Positions 40,426 to 52,279 of a DNA stretch of 64,000 bases are shown here, one piece after another. Under the pieces are notes generated by a model. That model had not been told where the DNA came from and made no database searches. It saw only the letters and a list, made by a program, of their open reading frames with translations. How positions within the stretch are numbered: the first letter of the stretch is position 1; each line of letters opens with the position of its first letter. The stretch comes from Linyphia triangularis. Its lineage: Eukaryota; Arthropoda; Arachnida; Araneae; Linyphiidae. Location of the stretch: NCBI GenBank assembly GCA_963978545.1, contig OZ021733.1, forward strand, positions 34,329,424 to 34,393,423. The letters are read 5' to 3'. The position numbers and the translations under genes are program-made.

Positions 40426-42889
40426 ACTCTATAAAATCTCCAATACAACAAACAATTGTTACTTATTAATACTTTTGCTTTCTTTACATTGCATTTAAAT
40501 TAATTTCCATAAGTAATTCAAGGTAAAATTGAAAAATGTCGGAAATAAATGAACATAGACAAACTAAACAAAATACGAAACTTTAATTAAGATTTTAAGT
40601 GAGATACTGACCTAATCCCTTCGAGTGTCAAAAATAAGAGATTAATTAATCAATTTAAAAAGAAATAAGTCAATTAAATTACATATATTTGATAGTTGTT
40701 TTGAGTTTATTTAATTTAATGATATAAATTTATGTTATTCAGATTTATTTATTGTAATCAATTTTATTTTTTAAGAGTGAGGTTTTTTATAAAATGCTTT
40801 CGTGAGAAAATATTCACTTTTATCAATCAATCAAGTTCGCTTTATTTTCAAGTTTCAAACCAGTAATTTATATACCTTTATTGTTTGTAACACACATTTG
40901 GCAAATTATATGTTTTGCATAATCTTCTCTCGAGAAAATAGGTCAGCGTTTGCATTTTCAATTTTTATACATTTATTTTAACTGAAATCCATATAATAAA
41001 AGATAATATATAGCTTTCTATCCCATTAACTTATTTACAAATTCAAAATAATCAAAATCGTTTTTAAAACTACAACCTACATGACTTCAAAATTCATATT
41101 TCTTTCGTAAAAAAAATTATTCATTATTGAAACTTTTTCTATCGTTTTAATTATCTTTATACAATAAAATAAGTTACTTGCTGATTTGTAAAAATATCTT
41201 GTGCCAAAATTTGTTCATATTTATAAAACAAATACACTGATTAAATACATTAAATAAATAAAATTCAGGCCTAACTCTCTCCTGTATTAATATCTGAAAT
41301 TACATTATACCAAAACAATCAAATCCAAAATATATGTGTATCTCAAATTAAAATGTTTAAAAGCTCCTTCAGGAGAATAATAAAAATTTAAGAATATTAT
41401 TTCTCATCGTATAAATAAAACAGAAAAGTATTAAAAACACATCTGACACCCACTAATGAACAAACGCCACCGTACCAAGAAATCTTTCTCTAAATCCTAA
41501 TCTAAATTCACCGAAAAACAATTTTGTTTGAAAAGAACCCAACTTTCTTTTCAATAAAAGTATTTTGACTTTCCATATACATCGAAACAGTTCTCCTGAC
41601 AAAAGGTTCCAACTCGCAGGAAAACTCTTTTGAAAAACGATACCAAAACCTTTCTTCCCCGAAACTAAACTTTTTCTATAAATCTTTCTTTCAGGTCCTA
41701 TTCATGACGAGATTTCTCCAAAAATTTATTTTCTGTTAAATAAACTTTCACAGAAAAGTCATTTGTATTCTTGACTATTTATATCTTTATCAATCTACGC
41801 TTTTTAATTATTAAATAGCCACATAATGAGTCAGCGATAATTCTTTCTATTGCTGCTCATTTTTGTTCCAATTAAGAGATGTGAAATTCTAACAGCGAAC
41901 GAACAAAGTTGAATGAGTATTGAAGATAACGTAAAAAAATATTCGAGATAAAAAAAAAATTAAGAAAAAACTTATTCAAATATTTATTCTCTTACTTTAA
42001 ATTTTTAGGAGGAAAATTACTTTAAACATTAGTTAAAAAAACTAATTTGAACTTTATTTTAAACTAATATTGTAAATAATTTCCTCTTTTCATGAAAATA
42101 TGTTATTTTTTTAAAAGGTTAGGTTTATTATGTTTTGATTTCTGATTATACGTTTCCAATTCAACAATTTAAATACTGGATAAGAATTTAAAAACCTCTC
42201 TAGAAAACTTTCATTAAATCATGACTAAAATCCCTTTTCCATAAATAAACTATTCGAAATTTTTCATTCTAGTATCTAATAGAAATCGAGAATTCTACAG
42301 TCAACTGTTATAAATTTACTTAAAAAGTAATTAAATAATTTTAAATAACGCGTATTTATAGTAATTAGGATATATAAAAACTTTAGAATATTTTGTTTTT
42401 AAATCTGAGCATTATTGATAAATTATGGTAAATTGTCATTGTACAAAATCCACCTGTTTGAAAATCACTTAAGAATCATTGAAGGAACCAGAAAATTCAC
42501 AATTTTCTGGCAAATAAATATTGAATATTCCACAGACATTATGCTTTTTAGTAAGTTTCTATACTAACTTTAAGATTGCTAATATTTTATCAATCAAATA
42601 ATCTTTGAAGTAACTAGATAATTAAAATAAATTAAAAACCATACAACAAAATATTATTTTTTAATACCAAAACAAAGAGATGTTTATTTTTAATATTTAT
42701 AAATTATTCAAAAATAATAACATATTTATACATAATACATATGAAAACTCTACTCTTGGCCATAAATGTACTGAAAATTCATTTTACAACAAATACACTT
42801 TAAAAAACATACCGATAAAATTTTTCAAGAAATACGCCAATTCGAAAATCGCGCCAATTTTGAAACTGAACAAGTTATGAAAAACTTAC
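40426..42889. other. Very AT-rich DNA, no supported gene
   Basis: Nothing recognisable beyond homopolymer-rich sequence. Confidence 0.5.
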
Positions 42890-42955
42890 CGAAGGTCAAG
42901 GGTCGATAAGAAGGAGCAAGTCTCAGGTCAGTACCTTCCCGATCTCAACTGATGC
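42890..42955 (-). other. Candidate non-coding exon
   Basis: On the minus strand TTTCTATTATTCTCCAG is a good 3' splice site and CTTCG|GTAAGT a good 5' splice site, bounding 66 bases that are clearly richer in G+C than the neighbourhood. All three frames contain stops, so it could only be an untranslated or lncRNA exon. The GC-rich patch extends past the proposed acceptor to about 43045, so a repeat remnant is an equally good reading. Confidence 0.2.
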
Positions 42956-43039
42956 CTGGAGAATAATAGAAATCGCATGCATTAGCGAGGGAGCTTTCAC
43001 TAGGGGGAGCCACTCCCATGAGAGATCCGGGAAAGGGAT

Positions 43040-43670
43040 GACTTTTTTAGGGTAATTTCTCTGCTAGATGAGGGGTAATTGATCATCTGGGATGATTTTG
43101 CCAAACATGTGTTCGGAAACTTCGAGTTAGTGAAGAAAGTTTCTTGATTTGAACTTTCACGGTATTATTATAGTATTTGCAGCTTGATCAAACGTGGCAC
43201 TCATTCTTTCGAAATAGATGTTCTTGGTTCCATATGTTTGGAGATGGTTAAGTGAAAAATGAGCAGGCTATTGTCCGAAAAACATGTTAGCTGGAACTTT
43301 TATGAATTGTTTGTAAGGGCTTTGATTTGAAACTGACGAACATTTATGCTCTAGCTTCAGTTTACTTGATTGAAAATTATATATAAATTAAGATAAAATA
43401 ATATTTTCTAAATCCAATTTAGAAATTGAAAATGGATCATTATAGATTCTTTAGTGTGATTTCTAAGTTTGAGGAAGAGTAATTAGTTATTTGATATTCT
43501 TTTCCAAACACAAGCATATATTTGGGAACTTTGAATTAGGGATTTTTTTTTTCTGGCTTTGTGATTTTTTAAAGAATGATTAAAAGTTGCCCAACAAATA
43601 TGCTCTAATTTAGTACTTTTTAAATTTATTTTCTCGAAGTTAAAATGCATTTTAAATTCAAATCTCACAT
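43040..43670. repeat. Diverged tandem duplication, about 400 bp apart
   Basis: Motifs in order at 43050-43360 (TAGGGTAATTTCT, GGTAATTGATCATCTG, CCAAACATGTG, GGAAACTTCGAGTTAG, TTATGCTCTAGCTT) recur in altered form at 43450-43620 (TAGTGTGATTTCT, AGTAATTAGTTATTTG, CCAAACACAAG, GGGAACTTTGAATTAG, ATATGCTCTAATTT). Confidence 0.6.
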
Positions 43671-44637
43671 TGATTACTTTTTAAATTACCACTTTTTTAA
43701 GGATAATGCCAATACGTACTTTAAAGTTTTTAATTCTTATATGGTGCTTAATCAATTTGATTTCAGGTTATTTGAATAACTTTATGAACAGGAACATATA
43801 TTTATGCGTACCTAAACATATTTTAATTAGTATTTCATGATCTTAAAATTCAATTAAATTGTAGTTTGGATTAATGGATTCTTGTAAGTGATAATCGTGA
43901 TTGAAAAGATGTAATTCGTAAATTATTACTTGTTATAAAAAAAAAAACTTCAAATTCAGAACTATTATTTGTGAGTTTTCAACTTCAAAAGTTGACGAAA
44001 CACTTTTATATAGTTTAAAATCTCTGTTATTTAATATTTTTAATTGAAAAATATATCAGATGTGAAAATATAATTAGACTAATGAAGTGTAGTGGATAAT
44101 TTATATATTAATTATCATGTTTGACAATATTTATTTTTATTTAAAAAATTTTATGAGTACTCAGGATTTTGTAACTTTTTTTTGGAAGGATAATATTATT
44201 TTCTAGAATACTATAAGTTATTTTTAGAATAAATAAACAAAATCCTCTAGCTTAACTTTCTTTTCTTAACTGAGAAACTACCAGATTTGGGCTACATGGT
44301 GTCCTAAATGTTCCAGTACTCTCAATTATAAGAAATCATTGCCCATGTGCTTTTTTCATTTTTTTGAATTTTATCTTCTCTTATGATTGTATAAATTCCT
44401 TAAATTTTATGAATTGATATTTCTCGCACTGAAGTTGTGCGATAATTAAGTTCCACGTTATTTTATTCTTAATTGCAAGATGGGTTTATCACGCATTCAA
44501 ATAATTACGCTGTTTGAGGCTTATTTTGAATGTAAATCATGTGAAAGATGTAAAGAATTTTTATAATATAAATATGCAGATGATGCAATACTGAGTAAAG
44601 ATACGCTATATTAACTTGTTCGGCGATTTCATGAGAC
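43671..44637. other. AT-rich DNA without recognisable feature
   Basis: Nothing recognisable. Confidence 0.5.
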
Positions 44638-45150
44638 AGAATCGGTGGAAGACAAACAGAAGTGGAAGACCAAAACTTGTTACACCAGACTTTTTCCGCA
44701 AGAGACTCAACGAAAGATATTGCAATCTCCTTATAAATCCATGAAGTGTTTTGCGCGACATATAGTAACATCATATGGATCGACACATAATACTTTAAAA
44801 GCTTTTCATTTATTTTATATTAGAAGTGAAAGAACGAGATTCTCGGTTCCAACAAGACGATAGAACACATACTAGTAATGAAAGTATGGGCATGCTTCAA
44901 GATTTTTTGGTAATCGACTCATTTCAGGAAATATTTATCCATCTTGTTCCCCTGATTCGAGCATACTTGACTTTTTTTCAGTTAAGAAATATAAAGAACG
45001 AAGTTTATGACGTCAATCCTCAAACAATATATAATCTGAAAATTACCTTTACTCAAAGTATACGAGAGGTTGTTCCGGCATCTTGAAACGCGTTTCTAAT
45101 AATATGCTTAGCCATCAAGAATGAGGCGGACATTTTGAATATTTATTAAA
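44638..45150 (+). pseudogene. Tc1/mariner (IS630-type) transposase remnant
   Basis: Decayed translation retains, in order and across frameshifts, RWKTNRSGRPKLVTPD (the linker between the two helix-turn-helix domains), FQQD and HTSNESM around the second catalytic Asp, and IKNEVYDVNPQTIYNLK near the C terminus. GGHFEYLL closes it. These are known landmarks of IS630/Tc1/mariner transposases. Much of the catalytic core between linker and FQQD is deleted, since the motifs are only about 190 bases apart, and the SPDL.P.DFF..L block is scrambled. Terminal inverted repeats were not identified. Long dead. Confidence 0.75.
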
Positions 45151-47007
45151 AATATAACTTCAAATATTTTTCCAACATCATGTTAAAAAAAAATTTTTAG
45201 TGTAATAATTCATCTTTTCTTTGGTTCAGTTACTTTGAGATTACACATCTTATTTGGACATGTAACTATTTATGTGGGCATAATTTGATTTGGAATCCTT
45301 TTTCATAAAAGTATTGATTTGAACTGGATTAACGCTCAATTATACAAAAAATTCTATAAAGTGGGAATTGATATTAATATGTTAATTTGTTTAAGTAACT
45401 CCTAAAATGCTGTTCCCTTTTAGGAAAAGGAAAATTTTAAGTGAATTCGTTGGTTAAATAATTGATTCCATGAGTCAACTCGACACACCTTGCCTAGAAG
45501 TCTTGATCTTGCCTTGCCCTGTATAAGGAATAAATAAATTCAATTACATTATCTTTTTTTTTTATACATGTAATTAACTAATATTTTGATATAATAATTT
45601 TACTATTATTATTTCATAGTTCTATTAAATTGAATATATTACTGGTTTTAGTATGGTATTTAGTATAGTATGATAGTTGAATATATTTCTGGTATTTCTC
45701 CTAAAAACTGGTTTTAAGCATATTCATCTTTTTACATGTTTTAAAAACAAACGTTTTGAGGGTTGATAAAAATAAATTTGTTTATTTACGTACTTTGAAT
45801 AATATTTCTTAAAATTTGAATTTTTTTAAACTAGGTAGGTGCTGTAGATACATTTTTTAATTTCAAACTTAGATTATAAGTTCTTCCTTTATGTGATTGG
45901 AATTAATAAATGTAGAATACATGTAATGTAAATCAGTAATATGTAATCTATGTAATGTAAAAAAATAAATGCAATCAGTTCAAGCACCTTAGGCTCTCAC
46001 GTTCATAAGATCATATGTTATTTTTTTTTTCTTTTCTAGAAACTCTTTAAAGGACTACCATGATGTAGGACAAAATGTATGGCAGTTCCCATTAAAATCT
46101 TCCTTTCTTTGATTTTGGGCAGTTCTAGTTTTAGTTCCAGATATTGATGACGCTTATTTAATTATCACCACTGTATAATTTTGTGTAGATATTCTCTTTT
46201 TCCGAACTATAAGTATGCAACACATTATAAATTCAAAACATTCATATACAATTTATTTCTAGATTCAACGCTCATTTATGTATTGTATGTGTTAGACATA
46301 AAAAGTAAAAAAATTCAATATTCAAGAATAATTAATTGATACATCAGTGGCAGAAATCAATACTTACTTTCCTGTTAATGAAACCCGTAAATCGTATGAC
46401 TAGGAAAATGTCTCACAAGCAATTTTTTAAGAGTAATTGATCATACTAAATTGCATAGGCTTTAATGGAAGTTCAAAAGAAACCCTGCTAGTTTAAATGC
46501 ATGTAGATCAACTATGGGTTTATACGGATGGTTTTAATTAAAGTTAAGTAAATTACAACGTTCTGGAGCCTGGTAATAAGCAACAGAGATCTACATAAAA
46601 CACTACATACACTCTATTAAGACAATGAGAAAATAATTTCTAAATGTAAAAATAATTAAAATTTATAAAAATATTTTTAAAAAAATAAAAATATAAAAAT
46701 AATTTTCAAAAATTAAGAAATATTTGTTTAATAAAAATAATATTTAAATATTCAAAATAGTTTTGAAGATTTTTGAAACTTAAAATAATTTTTTAAAAAT
46801 TAAAAAATAATTTGTATAAATTTTTAACTTAAAAACATACACGATGTTAAAAATTGCCTTATTTTCTTTTTAGTCTAAAGATTCATTTATAGCTTTACTT
46901 TATCTATAAAGATTGGTAAATTACCAAATTTCCAACGGGGGGAAATATTTTAACTGGAATTTTTTATATATATACATCATTTCCTAATGGTATATAAATA
47001 TTATACA
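45151..47007. other. AT-rich DNA; low-complexity A/T block at 46.62-46.83 kb
   Basis: No gene or element is recognised. Confidence 0.5.
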
Positions 47008-47153
47008 CACTGAAGAGCCTGAAAAACTGGTATAGGAGTGCGTTTGCAATAACGGAGGTATGCCATAAATCATTGTTATGCGATGTAATTGGAAGCGCCT
47101 ATATAAGACAACAGGTGTCTGACAAAGCTGTTAAATCGATTCCTGTTGCTACA

Positions 47154-48279
47154 ATGGCAGGTTATCAAAATTTAAGGGACTTTGAACGTGGCTTTGTAGT
47201 CGGCTCTCGAGAGATGGGACATAATATCTAGGAGGTGGTGAAGAAATTTGCATTTTCGCGTACGACCATTTCACGAGCGTACAGTGAATATCCATTATAC
47301 GGTAAAACACCAAATATCAGACATTGGTGTAGCCGGGAAAAGACCTTAAAAGAACGAAACCATCGATTTTCATTTTCGCGTACGACCATTTCACGAGCGT
47401 ACAGTGAATATCCATTTTACGGTAAAACATCAAATCTCAGACATTGGTGTAGCCTGGGAAAAGACCTTAAAAGAAAGGAACCATCGATGATTAAGGAGAA
47501 TCTCTAAACAAGATAGAAATGCAACACTTCCACAAATTGCCGCGTATTTCAATGTCGGGGTATTAACAAGTGTAACAACAAAGGACCATCATTGACACGA
47601 GCTTTCGAAGTCGAAAACCCATTCGTGTACCGTTGTTGACTACATGACACAAGATTTTACGACTCGCCTGGTCAAGCAAATACCTCGATTAAAATGTTGA
47701 TGGCTGGAAACACGTTGCCTGGTCTGATGAGTCTCATTTTCAATTGTATCTGGCAGATGGACGTACATGGGTATGAAGAAAACCTCATGAATCTATGGAC
47801 TCCCCTATATGTCTGCAGGAGACTGTTCAAGCTGGTAGAGCTTCTGTTATCGTATGGTTAGCGCGATATAGGACCCCTGATATGACTAGAGACGACCATG
47901 ATTAGTGGCAGAAACGTAAGCATCCTGTCCGATCACCTGCAACCATTCATGTCTATTGTGCATTCGGCCGGACTTGGACAATTCTAGCAGACAATGCGAC
48001 ACCCCACACTTCGGGAGTTACTACAAACTGGCTCCAGGAACACTCTTTTGATATTAGACATCTCCGTTGGCCAGCGAAATCCCTATAAATATGAACATTA
48101 TTGAGCATGTCTGGAATGCCTTGCAACGTGCTGTTCAGAAGAGATCTCCACCACCTCGCCCGCCTATGGATTTGTGGACCACCCCGCAGGATTCATGTTG
48201 TGAATTACCTCCAGGATACCTTCAGACATTATTCAAATCCCTGCCACTTCTGCGTGCTTGTGGAGGACCTACACGATAT
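47154..48279 (+). pseudogene. Tc1-type transposase pseudogene with internal 120-bp duplication
   Basis: It starts MAGYQNLRDFERGFVVG, a characteristic N terminus of this Tc1 subgroup, and hits a TAG after GHNI. The first helix-turn-helix FSRTTISRAYSEY appears twice because 47251-47370 is tandemly copied as 47371-47490. Downstream, in changing frames, are AWSDESHFQLY (first catalytic Asp), ADNATPHTS (second Asp), NMNIIEHVW (catalytic Glu) and ELPPGYLQTL...GGPTRY at the C terminus. Several stops and frameshifts make it non-functional. In intact relatives the frame stops after GGPTRY; here it runs on through the inverted repeat. Confidence 0.9.
47251..47490 (+). repeat. 120-bp tandem duplication inside the transposase
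   Basis: CATTTTCGCGTACGACCATT starts both units, exactly 120 bases apart. The units differ at only a few sites. The length keeps the frame, so the encoded product would carry two DNA-binding helix-turn-helix units. Confidence 0.95.
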
Positions 48280-48314
48280 GAAGCAGGTGTACCAGTTTTT
48301 CTAGCTCTTCAGTG

Positions 48315-49415
48315 TATAACTCATTTTATTGATGCATGTTCATTAGAACAGGCTCTTAATAGCTCTAAACATGGGGACTTTAATTATGTACATCGTTAAA
48401 GAAAAAGTAAGATCAAACTTTGATTTCAATCAAATGAATCATTATAGTGTTTCTGCATTATTTAGACACCTAAATGGGAAATTTTATTTGCTCCTAATCT
48501 TTTCTGTAGTAAATGAAACTATGATACGTTTAGAAACAGTTAATGATGATTTTGCTTAAGCAATCAATAAAGCTAAAAAATAACGAGGAAATTTCAATTC
48601 TATTGAGTTGGTAGTGCTACTACAGTTAGAAGTTGCTGGTTAAAATGAAATTGTATGATAAAAAAATTAAAAATTTTAAATTATTAATCCCATTTATAAT
48701 ATTAAGTTTGGAATAGAATCTTGCTATCCCCGCGTGACCACCACGTATCTGCACCGTATCAAAATTTTCCGATGTATTTGTATTGCGAATCCACCAACTT
48801 TAACTTTTTTGATAGAATATACTTTAATAAAAATTTAAATACAGATATGATGCTTGAAAATAAAAACATTAATTAGGTCCTTAAAAGTCATTAATTTTCA
48901 TTCTGTGATTTGAGTGGGAACCCTGTGTACAAGTTTCCGTGTTTGTACCTTGTTTGACCTAAGAAAAGATTGGATGTACATGCTTTCTGTTCCATTTTTA
49001 AGTCGCTTATTTTGTGTCGTCTTATTTACTTTTGAAGAAGCGGGTTTTTCTATTCCGTTTTTGAATTTTTCTAATGTTGCAGTCTACGGTTTTTAACGAT
49101 TTGTTAGTGAATTGTTTACTTATTAACAGGTTAATTGCAACGCCTACCATATGTTCTTCGCCTACCATACAAACGCTGTGTCATTCGTTCGAAAAAACTG
49201 TGTCATACGTTCGAAAAAAAAAATTTCAATGAGCAATGGAGAAATATTTCCCACAAAAACGGCTCACTGCTTAATTTGAATTTATATGATACTTGGATAT
49301 AAAACTTTTATGTATGCTTAATATTGCCATTATGAACAATTTTTTTCAACCTACATTTGGTTGTGTAATATACATAAATTCTTTTATATGTGACAGGTGC
49401 ATACGTAAAGATGTA
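48315..49415. other. DNA between the Tc1 copies
   Basis: A small duplication (CTGTGTCATTCGTTCGAAAA / CTGTGTCATACGTTCGAAAA) lies at 49167-49222. Otherwise no feature is recognised. Confidence 0.5.
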
Positions 49416-49537
49416 ATCCCCCAAAAAAACACTTTTGAAAAGTAGAAGAACCGCCAACCTCAAAAACACAAAAAAACTTTCTTACAATAAAAAAATCATA
49501 AACATGATGAAAATTTTCAGCCACAAACACAGTGATA

Positions 49538-51100
49538 CACTACGGGAAAAAGTAGAAGGACAGTCATATTTTGTAATTTATGCTTTGTATTTCGATCCTC
49601 CTGATATAAATTTCTTTTTTTATGTAGTTTGGCTATTTTTTCTTTTTTATAAATGAGTAAATTTTATCTACCACCAGTAAAAATTAAGGAAAAGAGTACT
49701 TAACGATTTTTGGTGTGTGAAAAAAGTAGAAGGACACGTGCTAAAATAATTTGTTTTGGAATATTTTAAACCTCAAAGGTAGGTGTTTCATTTTTTTTAA
49801 CTGTTTTTGTTAAGAAAAACATACTATTTTATTGAAAATCCGTCGTTTTCATCTTTTTAGAATGCCTAGAGGAAAACCTTTAAGTGAGTTTGAAAAAGGC
49901 CAAATTTATGCATACAAAAACGATGGCAAAGGTGTGAGAGAGATTGCACGCCAGCTACGTATTAGTCCAAATACTGTTTCAAACTATATAAGAAATCCTA
50001 GTAGTCAGGGAACCAAAAAGAAGACTGGCAGACCTAAAAAACTGACGCAACGCGATCAAGGAAAAATCATTCGGGAACTAAAAAAACCGGATGGAAGTAT
50101 TGCCAAAGCTCAAAATAATGCAGGCATCACACACGTTTCGAGAAGAACTGTCTACAATTACATAAAAAGGTCCGAAAATTTCGTATTCCGAAAAAGGAAG
50201 CACCATCCCAAATGGAATGAAAGGCACATTGAACACCGACTGCACTGGGCTAAAAACCACATGTCCTGGACGTCAGAATGGACCTCCGTTATATTTTCTG
50301 ATGAGAAAAGATTTAATTTAGACTGTCCAGATGGCTACAAATACTATTGGCACTGTCTCGGTTCTGAAGAAAAGACTTATTCTACCCGACAGGATGGGTG
50401 GAGGGAGTTTAATGGTTTGGTTGGCAGTCGGGTACGGAGGAAGAACAAGCCTAGTGTTCCTGAGTGGCAGGCAGAAATAAACAGATTACATCCAAGTCTT
50501 GAATTCAGATCTCCTTCCCTACGGCGTTGAGCTAGGCGGAAATTACTGGATTTTTCAACAGGACGGAGCATCAATTCACACAGCTAATGGGGTTAAAAAT
50601 TAGTTTGCAGCAAATAATGTTCGGGTTTTGCCATGGCCTGCTAAAAGCTCGGACCTCAACATTGTAGAGAACATATGGGTAATGATTGTTCGTAGCGTTT
50701 ACGCGGAAGGTAAGTAGTTTGAATCTATAGTTGAGCTTCGGAGAACTTTGAATTATGTGTGGGACAATTTCTGCCAAACAGAAATTCAAACTTTATATGA
50801 TTCGATGCCAAATTGAATTTTTGAAGTAATCAAAGCCAATAGTGGAAGAATTCCCTATTAATAAGACTTTTATTTGCATTATTTAGAAGTGTCCTTCTAC
50901 TTTTTTCACAGAGTATGATGAAGTCAAAACTGATTTATTGCTGTACTTGACCTGTATTTTTTTTGCTTCAATTTTCAGATACAGTTATCTGTTTGTAATT
51001 AGTAATTTAAAGTGTTACTCATTAAATTGTTATGGAAAAAAAATCAGTGTTTTTTATTTATAAAAAAAATCATGTGTCCTTCTACTTTTTTCACGCAGTG
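49538..51100 (+). mobile_element. Tc1-family transposon with IR/DR ends, inserted in a foldback arm
   Basis: The ends CACTACGGGAAAAAGTAGAA (left) and, inverted, CACTGCGTGAAAAAAGTAGA (right) lie between TA dinucleotides at 49536-49537 and 51101-51102. A second copy of the AAAAAAGTAGAAGGACAC motif sits inside each end, at 49714-49736 and, inverted, 50889-50911. This gives two direct repeats per end, as in the IR/DR class of Tc1 elements. Total length is 1563 bp, and the transposase lies on the plus strand. Confidence 0.95.
49862..50820 (+). pseudogene. Tc1-type transposase pseudogene
   Basis: Begins MPRGKPLSEFEKGQIYAYK. A helix-turn-helix GVREIARQLRISPNTVSNYI (residues about 24-43) and a basic GRPKKLTQRDQ linker follow. 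A second helix-turn-helix VSRRTVYNYI and the first catalytic block IFSDEKRFNLD come next. After RQDG the frame shifts by one base; GGGSLMVW, GGNYWIFQQDGASIHTA (second Asp) and SSDLNIVENIW (catalytic Glu, about 34 residues on) continue in the other frame. The order fits a DD34E Tc1 transposase of about 340 residues. At least three further in-frame stops (near 50479, 50599 and 50716) show that it is dead. The N-terminal 220 codons remain open. Confidence 0.93.
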
Positions 51101-51829
51101 TATAAAAAAAATGGCCAACCTCTGATGAGAACTCTCGGTTGTGACTCGCTTACAAATGTATGCTTACTAAATTTATTTTTAAAATTTAAGTTCCGCTCCC
51201 ATAAAAATTTACGCTGCTTGAGGTTGGCGCCCGTCATAGGAATATTAACAATGCTTGCGTTTAAACTAATTTATGGATGTTTGCATGAATATTCGAGTTT
51301 ATGATTTCATTTGGATGGGTAGGAAATACAAAGTGGTGTAAATATTCATGCTCGTGTAATTTTCAAAATAGTATAGAGAAACTGTGCTCAAACGCTTGCA
51401 TTTGAATCGTTATTAAGAATTTTTTAAGTAGGAAACTAAAGTGTTTCTGGTAAGCTTTTGTTTGGTTGATACATACATTTTGGAAAGTTTTTATGTGTGT
51501 TTGTGGGGGGGGGGGGTTTAAAGGTTAGTAATTAAGACGGGCGCCAACCTCAAGCAGCGTAAATTTTTATGGGAGCGGAACTTAAATGTTAAAAATAAAT
51601 TAAGTAAGCATACATTCGTAAGCGAGTCACAACCGAGAGTTCTAATCAGAGGTTGGCCATTTTTTTATATCACTGTGTTTGTGGCTGAAAATTTTCATCA
51701 TGTTTATGATTTTTTTTATTGTAAGAAAGTTTTTTGTGTTTTTGAGATTGGTAGTTCTTCTACTTTTCAAAAGTGTTTTTTTGGGGGATATCATAACTTT
51801 TTTTTAAACACTGACGACTTCTCTTTTTT

Positions 51830-52270
51830 GAATTTGTACGTTTCATCGTTTTTCTATTTATCCCCTATGGTAAACTTGGTACCAGGGATATTCATAATTC
51901 TTCAAACTGAGTTCGACGATACCTTACATGCAATAATTATCTTTAAAATTGATAAACCGAAAGTGGTACAAATAACATACCTGGTACTTTAAACATTCAT
52001 AATTCATCAAAACAAAAGTCCAACATGCCATATTTATCTTGGAAATTGATAAACCGAAAGTGGTACTATCTATGCTATACCTGGTACCTTAAACATTCAT
52101 AATTTTTCAAGACAAGCCTAACGACACCCAACATGCCATATTTATCTTCAAAATTGATAAACCAGAAGTAGTACCACCTATGGTACACCTGGTACCATGA
52201 ATATTCATAATTCTTCAAGTTGAGTTCAATGATATCTTGCATTCCAAAATCTACTTGAAAATTGACAAAT
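51830..52270. repeat. Tandem array, about 104-bp unit, 3.5 copies
   Basis: ATTCATAATTCWTCAA recurs near 51890, 51996, 52095 and 52203. Each unit also has ATTGATAAACCGAAAGTGGTA and CATACCTGGTACYTTAAACA or variants. The array begins about 40 bp after the foldback element and ends against the R2 repeat copy. Confidence 0.88.
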
Positions 52271-52279
52271 TGGTTGAAT

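Larger units (their letters stand above)
47008..48314 (+). mobile_element. Tc1-family transposon, complete but decayed
   Basis: The left end CACTGAAGAGCCTGAAAAAC (47008) and right end GTTTTTCTAGCTCTTCAGTG (to 48314) are inverted repeats of about 26 bp. TA follows the right end, while the left end is preceded by CA in a TACACA context, so one copy of the TA target has mutated. The element length (about 1.3 kb) is usual for this Tc1 subgroup. It contains the transposase pseudogene at 47154-48279. Confidence 0.9.
49416..51789. mobile_element. Foldback element with about 255-bp inverted arms, split by a Tc1 insertion
   Basis: The right arm 51537-51789 is the reverse complement of 51103-51238 joined to 49416-49537. 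The two left-arm halves are separated by the Tc1 copy at 49538-51100. Ends read TCCCCCAAAAAAACACTTTT...; the centre (51239-51536, about 298 bp) is non-coding and holds a G12 run at 51505-51516. Without the insertion the element would be about 810 bp. The TSD at the outer ends is not clear. Confidence 0.93.

Noticed and set aside
42885..42960. U1-like snRNA
   Set aside because: ACTTACC resembles the U1 5' end, but the downstream sequence does not follow U1 stem-loops or the Sm site; it reads better as a minus-strand splice donor.
49832..50530. 232-codon frame as an intact gene
   Set aside because: It is the N-terminal part of a Tc1 transposase that shifts frame after RQDG; catalytic motifs continue in another frame with stops.
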